Shown one piece after another: positions 1 through 3,962 of a stretch of DNA of 8,200 nucleotides. The notes beneath the pieces are model-generated. The model had not been told where the DNA came from and did no database searches. It worked only from the letters and a program-made list of their open reading frames with translations. The stretch comes from Candidatus Bathyarchaeota archaeon (GTDB lineage Archaea; Thermoproteota; Bathyarchaeia; Bathyarchaeales; DTEX01). Each line of letters starts with the position of its first letter. The stretch's first letter is position 1. The stretch is from contig JAOAJJ010000009.1 of NCBI GenBank assembly GCA_026414245.1, forward strand, positions 1 to 8,200, given 5' to 3'. Position numbers and translations under genes: made by a program.

Positions 1-73
1 CAATAACAGCAATGCAAACTCTCTCTCCACCACCAACAGAATTTAGGGTATTATGCACCACGCATACTCTCAT
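1..73 (-). CDS. Glycosyltransferase (GT4-like) N-terminus, partial
   Basis: An ATG at 73-71 on the minus strand opens a frame that stays open to the window edge and gives 24 residues. They begin MRVCVVHNTLNSVGGGERV: a short beta strand, then a VHN..L...GGGER motif. That pattern is typical of the N-terminal Rossmann half of GT-B retaining glycosyltransferases (GT4-like), where the glycine-rich turn lies near the donor/acceptor cleft. The catalytic EX7E half would lie outside the window, so donor and acceptor cannot be judged. A TGTGAG just upstream is at best a weak ribosome site. An AT-rich stretch near 104-120 could hold the promoter. It shares its orientation with the histone gene but lies 256 nt beyond it, so a separate transcript is likely. 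The family call rests on 24 residues only. Confidence 0.6.
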   Translation of the reverse strand, partial: MRVCVVHNTLNSVGGGERVCIAVI

Positions 74-143
74 ATTTTCTCACATAATTACTTTAATCTA
101 ATTCTAAAGATAAAATATTCTGATACAAAGACTAAGGCGAAGT

Positions 144-167
144 CATTGATCATGGCGACGATCAACG
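144..167 (-). ncRNA. Candidate RNA hairpin, 10-bp stem, CGCC tetraloop
   Basis: Read on the minus strand, CGTTGATCGT and ATGATCAATG pair over ten positions around the loop CGCC, with two G-U wobbles at pairs 2 and 9. Read on the plus strand those two positions become A-C mismatches, so the structure favours a minus-strand RNA. It lies between the histone stop and the glycosyltransferase start, both minus-strand. It could be part of a leader, a 3' UTR or an independent small RNA. No guide-RNA boxes were identified. Confidence 0.3.
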
Positions 168-217
168 AGGGATCCCACAAATATTAAATTCTAACATTAT
201 TTATTTGAAGTTTAATG

Positions 218-300
218 CCTATCCATAAGATCCAATCTTTAAAGATTCACATGCGTCTGCATCATTTTCTCCAGTAAGCCTTTATTGGATGATAAATAGG
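218..300. repeat. Interrupted inverted repeat
   Basis: CCTAT (218-222) and ATCCAAT (230-236) are matched in reverse complement by ATTGGAT (284-290) and ATAGG (296-300). The two helices (7 and 5 bp) are separated by an asymmetric internal loop of 7 against 5 nt and cap a loop of about 47 nt. Two helices flanking a pocket recall an H/ACA guide, but there is no clear ACA box at the 3' side in either orientation. It is reported as dyad symmetry only. Confidence 0.4.
234..247. repeat. Perfect 14-bp palindrome AATCTTTAAAGATT
   Basis: The 14 bases equal their own reverse complement and do not extend further (C on both flanks). A gapless palindrome of this length suits binding by a dimeric regulator better than an RNA hairpin. 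It overlaps the left arm of the 218-300 inverted repeat by three bases. AT-richness raises the odds of chance occurrence. Confidence 0.35.
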
Positions 301-329
301 GGGAGGGGTTGTTAATGTTGCGCCTGTTT

Positions 330-545
330 TTATCTGCTTAAGACTTTTTTGGCGGCTATCTCTATGTCTTCTGCTTTCACGGTTTTTCTGCCGGCGTGCA
401 TTGCGAAGTCTACTGCTTCCCTACTAATTTTTATGCCTATCTCCTCCAGAACTTTAGCCAGCTGCATTGCGGCTGATTCGCTTACCCTCTCAGCACCCGC
501 CTTCTTACAGATCCTATGCATGGCTGCAATGGCTAATTCGCCCAT
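330..545 (-). CDS. Archaeal histone (HMf family)
   Basis: A 71-residue single histone fold with no tails, which dimerises and wraps DNA. The core AGAERVSESA, LAKVLEEIG and HAGRKTVKAEDIE follows the HMf pattern. With a one-residue offset from HMfB, the DNA-contacting R11, R20, K54 and T55 are kept. So are H50 and D60 of the dimer-dimer interface and G17, whose equivalent permits tight stacking of extended histone fibres. Differences from HMf are the first helix (AAMHRICKK in place of PIGRIIKD), which loses the proline and gains a cysteine (C13). The ATG at 545 is chosen over a TTG at 563 because GAGGG sits 7 nt upstream of it and the promoter box predicts transcription starting near 561. It is monocistronic and divergent from eS17. 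The family call is very secure; fibre behaviour is inference. Confidence 0.95.
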   Translation of the reverse strand: MGELAIAAMHRICKKAGAERVSESAAMQLAKVLEEIGIKISREAVDFAMHAGRKTVKAEDIEIAAKKVLSR

Positions 546-581
546 AATACTTCCCTCTTTCAATTATTTAGAGTTAAATAC

Positions 582-597
582 AATATTTATTTTTTGG
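582..597 (-). promoter_or_regulatory. Histone promoter: A-rich BRE-like run plus TATA box
   Basis: On the minus strand an A-rich run leads into AATAAATATT, a good archaeal TATA element. Transcription would start about 26 nt downstream, near 561, giving a leader of roughly 16 nt that contains the GAGGG ribosome site of the histone ATG at 545. Position and base composition are the only evidence. Confidence 0.45.
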
Positions 598-621
598 TTT
601 TCCATTAGAAAAGCCTTTCTA

Positions 622-651
622 TAACCTTTAACCTTAATTTTTGAATTTTTG
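622..651. repeat. Two adjoining tandem duplications
   Basis: TAACCTT occurs twice head to tail (622-635) and is followed directly by two copies of AATTTTTG (636-651). A partial third copy, AATTTTTT, starts at 658. The block lies 25-60 nt upstream of the histone TATA box in the histone/eS17 divergent region, a position suited to a regulator site. It may equally be replication slippage in AT-rich DNA. Confidence 0.35.
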
Positions 652-710
652 GCACTCAATTTTTTACATGTATTGTTTTAGTCGTGGAAAGTGGGGGATT
701 TAACGATAAT

Positions 711-722
711 ATTCATATATTG
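711..722 (+). promoter_or_regulatory. Probable eS17 promoter TATA box
   Basis: TCATATATT at 713-721 is the best TATA-like element before eS17. A start site about 26 nt further on (near 743) would give a leader of about 22 nt to the TTG at 765, with room for a ribosome site. It would leave almost no leader for the GTG at 747. Confidence 0.4.
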
Positions 723-764
723 GAGCATAATGTAATGTGAACTAGCGTGGAAAGGCTGATGCGC

Positions 765-995
765 TTGGGGAACGTACGTCCAGAAAAGGTTAAGAGGATA
801 GCTCGCGAATTGATTAGAAAGTATCCGGATAAGTTTACAGCTAATTTTGAGGAGAACAAGAAGATTTTATCTGAAATAGCGTTCATCCCATCCAGCAGGC
901 TTAGAAACAGCATTGCAGGCTACATAACGAGGCTCGCCTCCATAAACCAGATGCAGAAGATGGATAAGCCTGAAAAACAGTTAGGTGAGGGATAA
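765..995 (+). CDS. rps17e: Small ribosomal subunit protein eS17 (S17e)
   Basis: A component of the archaeal/eukaryotic 30S/40S subunit head, absent from bacteria. The frame reads MGNVRPEKVKRIARELI, then YPDKFTANFEENKK, then IPSSRLRNSIAGYITRL. This covers the whole short S17e domain: conserved MGNVR start, basic first helix, N-K pair and the RLRN.IAGY.T signature. A short Lys/Gln-rich tail of about 14 residues follows. The start is taken as TTG at 765 because archaeal S17e proteins begin at MGN(V/I). An AGG ribosome site (753-755) sits 9 nt upstream. In-frame GTG 747 and ATG 759 are alternatives adding 6 or 2 residues. The next gene begins 15 nt downstream, so the two are probably cotranscribed. 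Confidence 0.93.
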   Translation: MGNVRPEKVKRIARELIRKYPDKFTANFEENKKILSEIAFIPSSRLRNSIAGYITRLASINQMQKMDKPEKQLGEG

Positions 996-1010
996 GGAGA
1001 CTATCGCCGC

Positions 1011-1394
1011 GTGGGGGAAAAATTGCTGTTGGATGAATATCAGAAGGGATGGGCTCTACGCTACCTGAGGGAAGCTATGGATGAGATTAAGATGGCGAAG
1101 AGGGATAGGAGGGCGCTCAGCTTAGCGGTTGACGCTTTAAGAAAAGCCCAGGCTGCAGTATACTATAGCCTTGGGGAACCATTCTTCATAGAGAAGATAG
1201 TTGAGGAGACCGTTGAGAGCGAAACCCAGCCGGAGAACCCGATTATAAGATGCCTAGTAAGCTTAGAGAAGTCGATAAAGCGGCTGGAGCATATACTGGA
1301 GACCTACGGGGACACCGCTATCCTCGAGGAGACAGATAGAATAGTTTCTCTAGCCTCGAAGATAGTTAACCTATTGACTTCACTTGAAGACTAG
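1011..1394 (+). CDS. Conserved-looking all-helical protein of unknown function
   Basis: A 127-residue acidic protein that I do not recognise. Its GTG start has AAGGAGA (995-1001) 9 nt upstream, overlapping the eS17 stop, which supports cotranscription with eS17. The sequence is rich in Leu, Glu, Lys and Arg with no signal peptide or membrane segment. Predicted helices are roughly 8-27 (GWALRYLREAMDEIKMAKRD), 32-54 (SLAVDALRKAQAAVYYSLGE), 58-70, 77-99 and 104-125. The second helix, with its AVDALRKAQAAVYY pattern, recalls small helical-bundle folds such as HEPN or DUF357, but no diagnostic motif (for example RX4-6H) is present. The nucS gene ends 12 nt away on the opposite strand. A ribosome-linked or regulatory role is suggested only by its position. 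Confidence 0.75.
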   Translation: MGEKLLLDEYQKGWALRYLREAMDEIKMAKRDRRALSLAVDALRKAQAAVYYSLGEPFFIEKIVEETVESETQPENPIIRCLVSLEKSIKRLEHILETYGDTAILEETDRIVSLASKIVNLLTSLED

Positions 1395-1406
1395 CTCAAC
1401 ACATCA

Positions 1407-2195
1407 TTAAAGAAAATCCATTATTTTCTTCTCCCCGGCTCCCCCACCTATTCTAGAAAGAATCTGGGAGCATCTCCTCGGATCAACCCGCTTAAAGCTT
1501 AAACCCAATGAGATTAAGAGTTTACCAGCCTCCCTTGATATATCCGGTGCAGCCAATATCCCCCTCACCTCCTGACCCAGATCAGCCCTTAACGCCTCAA
1601 CATACTTAGCCAGCTGAAGCACAGCCTCCTTGCCGGCTGTCCTACGCTTTATCTCGACGACAACCATGCGTCCTTCCCTGTCTACCCCGTAGACATCTAT
1701 GAAGCCGGGCTCGATCTTCTTCTCATATTCAACCGGCTTGAAGCCGTCCTCAATAATTGAGGGCTCCATGAGAATCGCTCTACGCATATCCTCCTCGCTT
1801 GCGTAGAGCGAGAACTCGCCCTCATCCTTCAGCTCGAGAACGGAGAGAAAGAGTATTTTATCGAAGAATATTTTCACAGTCTCCCTCGGGCTCCTCCTCA
1901 CAGACACTATGGTGAGGCATCCTTCACCCCTCTGCGCTTGGAGGATGCAGCCTGGAGGCTGCCAATTAACCGGCTCATATCCCCTAGATCTATGAATCAG
2001 GACTGAGCCATCCTCCTTAACTATCGCTATCCTCTCGCCCGGCTTAAGCATGGAGCTAGCTCTACCCTGATACTCAACCCAGCAGTTTCCAACGATTAAA
2101 ACTGTTCTCCGCTCGCTAAAGGCTTTATTTAGGATATCTTCAGCCTCGTCTAAACTCGGGTTCTCGCTTATAGTAGCGGGCTTCCCATGACGCAA
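1407..2195 (-). CDS. nucS: Mismatch-specific endonuclease NucS/EndoMS
   Basis: A 262-residue homolog of the archaeal/actinobacterial enzyme that cuts both strands at mismatched bases and acts with the PCNA clamp in repair without MutS/MutL. The N-terminal DNA-binding half (about 30-125) shows GRASS-like Y.GRASS, then HRSRGYEPVNWQPPG. The C-terminal RecB-like nuclease half has GFIDVYG, VVVEIKRRTAG and QLAKYVEAL. D167, E181 and K183 line up with the catalytic D160, E174 and K176 of Pyrococcus abyssi NucS at a constant offset of seven. The last eight residues, EKKIMDFL, resemble a PCNA-interacting peptide (QxxhxxFF) with Glu in the Gln place. Length is near the family norm (about 250). The start is a TTG with no good ribosome site, consistent with a short leader or leaderless transcript from the divergent promoter at 2227-2244. 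Confidence 0.95.
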   Translation of the reverse strand: MRHGKPATISENPSLDEAEDILNKAFSERRTVLIVGNCWVEYQGRASSMLKPGERIAIVKEDGSVLIHRSRGYEPVNWQPPGCILQAQRGEGCLTIVSVRRSPRETVKIFFDKILFLSVLELKDEGEFSLYASEEDMRRAILMEPSIIEDGFKPVEYEKKIEPGFIDVYGVDREGRMVVVEIKRRTAGKEAVLQLAKYVEALRADLGQEVRGILAAPDISREAGKLLISLGLSFKRVDPRRCSQILSRIGGGAGEKKIMDFL

Positions 2196-2226
2196 TATGG
2201 TTCGCCAAAAAATCTTTTAGAGGCGC

Positions 2227-2244
2227 TTAAAGATAAATAATTTT
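2227..2244. promoter_or_regulatory. Shared AT-rich core of divergent nucS/methyltransferase promoters
   Basis: One AT-rich block (TTAAAGATAAATAATTTT) is the only promoter-like element in the 58 nt between the two starts. Read rightward its centre is about 20-25 nt before the methyltransferase ATG at 2254, as expected for a leaderless mRNA. Read leftward it predicts a start near 2207, 12 nt before the nucS TTG. Neither gene has a convincing Shine-Dalgarno, which agrees with this arrangement. Confidence 0.4.
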
Positions 2245-2253
2245 AGTCTAGTT

Positions 2254-2883
2254 ATGTCTAGCTCAGAATACTGGAGAATAAAACGTGAGACAGCCAGATA
2301 CTATGATAAGATTGCGAAGATTTATGATATGCTATACAGATATGAGCAGAACCTGAAGATCAATGAGATCCTAAAAAACTTTGGCATTAAATCAGGCGGC
2401 ATAATCCTGGATATCGGCTGCGGGTCAGGGCTACTCTTTGAGTATATCGCCGATTCAAGTGGGCTTATAGTTGGAGCCGACATCTCTATAGGGGTTCTTA
2501 GAAGAGCGAAGAATCTTGTTAGGAGAAGAAAACTGAGAACAGTGGATTTAGTCAGGGCTGACGCAGACTTCTTACCGTTTAAAGACCACGTTTTCGATAG
2601 AGTCTTCGCCATAACAATGCTTCAGAATATGCCTAACCCCAAGTTAACTCTGAAAGAAATTTTGAGAGTGACTAAAGAATCCTCGGAGATAATTATAACT
2701 GGTCTCAAGAAAGCGTTCACGAGGGAAATCTTCTCAAGAATGTTGGCGGAGTCCGGCTTATTCTTCATCCTAGCGGATACTGGAGATGAGGTTAAGTGCC
2801 ATATTGCCCTATGCTGGCGGGGAGGGGGGCTCTCTGCACCTGCTAAAAACATAAATAACAGAACCATGGAAATAATATCTTAA
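2254..2883 (+). CDS. Class I SAM-dependent methyltransferase (UbiE/type 11-like)
   Basis: A 209-residue cytoplasmic methyltransferase with the Rossmann-like SAM fold. After a helical N-terminus with the YYDKIAKIYD pattern common in UbiE-like enzymes, motif I is ILDIGCGSG (51-59). The acidic end of strand 2 is GAD (74-76), the adenine-contacting stretch is RADADFLPF (101-108), motif IV is DRVFAI (115-120), and a post-motif region follows (LKEILRVTKESSEIIITGL). The last 25 residues are less typical. The substrate cannot be told from sequence: UbiE-like folds methylate quinones, lipids, small molecules, RNA and proteins. The gene probably has a leaderless start at 2254. The eS30 gene follows 19 nt after its stop, so both are likely on one mRNA, which makes a ribosome- or translation-related substrate conceivable but unproven. 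Confidence 0.85.
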   Translation: MSSSEYWRIKRETARYYDKIAKIYDMLYRYEQNLKINEILKNFGIKSGGIILDIGCGSGLLFEYIADSSGLIVGADISIGVLRRAKNLVRRRKLRTVDLVRADADFLPFKDHVFDRVFAITMLQNMPNPKLTLKEILRVTKESSEIIITGLKKAFTREIFSRMLAESGLFFILADTGDEVKCHIALCWRGGGLSAPAKNINNRTMEIIS

Positions 2884-2902
2884 AAGGGTGGTGAAAAATA
2901 AT

Positions 2903-3064
2903 ATGCCAACCCACGGTAGCCTTTCAAAAGCCGGAAAAGTTCGCTCACAAACCCCGAAGATTGAACCCCTACCGAAAACCGGCAAAGCGCCTAGAATAAG
3001 AGTTAGAAGAAACTATGAAAAGAGAATAATTCTTCAGAGAAAATCGGGTCAAAACTGGATATAA
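2903..3064 (+). CDS. rps30e: Small ribosomal subunit protein eS30 (S30e)
   Basis: A 53-residue basic protein of the small ribosomal subunit, shared by eukaryotes and mainly TACK/Asgard archaea. It reads MPTHGSLSKAGKVRSQTPKI, continues through a Pro/Lys linker to RIRVRRNYEKRI, and ends at GQNWI. The HGSL.KAGKVR.QTPK opening and the RN...R final GQNW are the S30e signatures, at full family length. The start is supported by GGTGGTGA (2886-2893) 9 nt upstream. In eukaryotes this protein is made as a ubiquitin-like fusion (FAU); here it stands alone as is usual in archaea. It follows the methyltransferase by 19 nt and is easily missed because of its size. Confidence 0.95.
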   Translation: MPTHGSLSKAGKVRSQTPKIEPLPKTGKAPRIRVRRNYEKRIILQRKSGQNWI

Positions 3065-3103
3065 ATCTGGATCAGCTGTTAAATCGATCTTTCTCTCCAA
3101 CGC

Positions 3104-3134
3104 TTCTCCTTAAATCCGGCTTGATTTAAGAGAA
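3104..3134 (+). terminator. Strong stem-loop after eS30, candidate terminator or processing signal
   Basis: CTTAAATC (3109-3116) and GATTTAAG (3123-3130) pair perfectly around a 6-nt loop. Beyond one bulged C, TTCT (3104-3107) pairs with AGAA (3131-3134), giving 12 bp. It starts 40 nt after the eS30 stop, with a pyrimidine-rich tract just before it and T-rich DNA (3152-3165) after it. Archaeal termination depends mainly on U-tracts, so the hairpin may protect the 3' end rather than terminate. The near-symmetric 8-bp arms could also be an operator for the next gene. Confidence 0.45.
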
Positions 3135-3173
3135 ACCTATACTTTGGAGTATTTTGTGATTTTTAGGGATATC

Positions 3174-3204
3174 TTTATAGAGCTTTAGTTTTCCGATTTA
3201 AATA
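3174..3204 (+). promoter_or_regulatory. Two TATA-like boxes before the GT2 gene
   Basis: TTTATAG (3174-3180) and TTTAAATA (3197-3204) both resemble archaeal TATA boxes. The second would start transcription near 3227, making the glycosyltransferase mRNA almost leaderless. The first would give a leader of about 30 nt including AAGG (3223-3226). The sequence alone does not decide between them. Confidence 0.4.
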
Positions 3205-3230
3205 TTAGATGCGGAAAAGATGAAGGCATT

Positions 3231-3941
3231 ATGATGGAGAAAAAACCCTTGAGAGCCTCGGTGGTGATCCCAACCCTTCAGGAAGGAAAGTATATTGGCA
3301 GATTGCTTGCGAAGATAGCTGGCGTTAATCCAAGACTAGAAATAATTGTTGTTGACGGCGGTAGCACGGATGGAACAGTTGAAGCCGCTAAAAGTTTCAC
3401 AGATAAAGTTTACGTGCTTAACAGGCGTGGCATAGGCAGGGCGAGGAATTACGGCGCTTTGAAGGCGAATGGCGACGTGATCATATTTATGGATGCTGAT
3501 GTTGAGCCGCCGCCGGGCTTCGTTGATAGGGTTCTCTTAGCCTTCGAGGATAAAAGAGTTGTTGGAGCTACATGCAACATTATGCCCAAGGGTTCAAGCC
3601 CCTTCCTCTCAGCTTTCTTCCTATTCTATAATCTGCTGCTGCGTTTGCTCTCACATATTAAGCCGCATTCTAGGGGAGAGTTTATAGCCGTTAGGCGGGA
3701 GGCTTTCCTAAAGGTTGGGGGGTTCGATGAGAGGCTTCCATGCCTGGAGGATCATGACTTAGCCTTCCGCCTCTCAAAAATCGGAAGAATACTTTTCCTC
3801 AGCGATCTAACGGTTTACGAGTCCATGAGGAGATTTAAGCGCATGGGTTTTTTAAGAGTGCTTAGGCTATGGGTAAGCAATTATATATTTCTCCTCCTAT
3901 TTAATAGAACGCTATCTAAGTCTTGGGAGCCGGTAAGATGA
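3231..3941 (+). CDS. Family 2 glycosyltransferase (DPM-synthase-like)
   Basis: A 236-residue GT-A enzyme that would move a sugar from a nucleotide donor to a lipid, glycan or small acceptor at the inner face of the membrane. Motifs in order: SVVIPTLQEGKYIGRLL (10-26), the nucleotide-binding VVDGGSTDGT (40-49), the conserved RRGIGRARNYGA (65-76), the metal-binding DAD (88-90, in FMDADVEPP), RGEFIAVRREAF (148-159) and the acid-base region GGFDERLPCLEDHDLAFRL (163-181). Hydrophobic stretches near 126-140 and 207-224 suggest a membrane-associated rather than multi-span protein. Two adjacent ATGs (3231, 3234) are possible; AAGG at 3223-3226 is better spaced for 3234. A radical SAM gene follows after 21 nt in the same direction. 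GT2 enzymes genetically linked to radical SAM proteins form known subfamilies (for example TIGR04283), but membership here is unverified. Confidence 0.88.
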   Translation: MMEKKPLRASVVIPTLQEGKYIGRLLAKIAGVNPRLEIIVVDGGSTDGTVEAAKSFTDKVYVLNRRGIGRARNYGALKANGDVIIFMDADVEPPPGFVDRVLLAFEDKRVVGATCNIMPKGSSPFLSAFFLFYNLLLRLLSHIKPHSRGEFIAVRREAFLKVGGFDERLPCLEDHDLAFRLSKIGRILFLSDLTVYESMRRFKRMGFLRVLRLWVSNYIFLLLFNRTLSKSWEPVR

Positions 3942-3962
3942 GAATGTTAAAGGGTCTTCGCC

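Larger units (their letters stand above)
74..329. other. Structured AT-rich intergenic region
   Basis: No credible protein frame occupies these 256 nt between the histone 3' end and the glycosyltransferase start. The stretch holds a compact hairpin at 144-167, a GGGATCCC palindrome at 169-176, an interrupted inverted repeat at 218-300 enclosing a 14-bp palindrome at 234-247, and a purine run (five G, A, four G) at 299-308 that reads as a C/T run in the histone transcript. The region may combine the histone 3' UTR and terminator, the glycosyltransferase promoter and possibly a small RNA. No exact C/D-box pair or tRNA-like T-loop was seen. Confidence 0.5.

Noticed and set aside
121..180. Possible C/D-box guide RNA
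   Set aside because: TGAT fragments are present but there is no RTGATGA box followed at proper spacing by CTGA on either strand.
288..340. Mini-ORF ATG at 314 (8 codons) after a TATA-like GATAAATA and a G-rich run
   Set aside because: Eight codons overlapping the histone 3' end, with no sign of selection; the G-run has only two tracts, too few for a G-quadruplex.
349..624. 91-codon plus-strand frame over the histone gene
   Set aside because: It is the antisense shadow of a clear histone; its translation has no family resemblance.
750..761. GAAAGGCTGATG repeated at 8086-8097
   Set aside because: Both copies precede gene starts, but the spacing to the start codon differs (3 against 8 nt); most likely two similar ribosome-site contexts rather than a dispersed repeat.
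713..913. 66-codon minus-strand frame over eS17
   Set aside because: It overlaps a certain ribosomal protein gene and has no ribosome site or recognisable product.
2322..2867. Two minus-strand frames across the methyltransferase
   Set aside because: They lie opposite a gene with clear SAM-binding motifs, and their composition looks like antisense translation.
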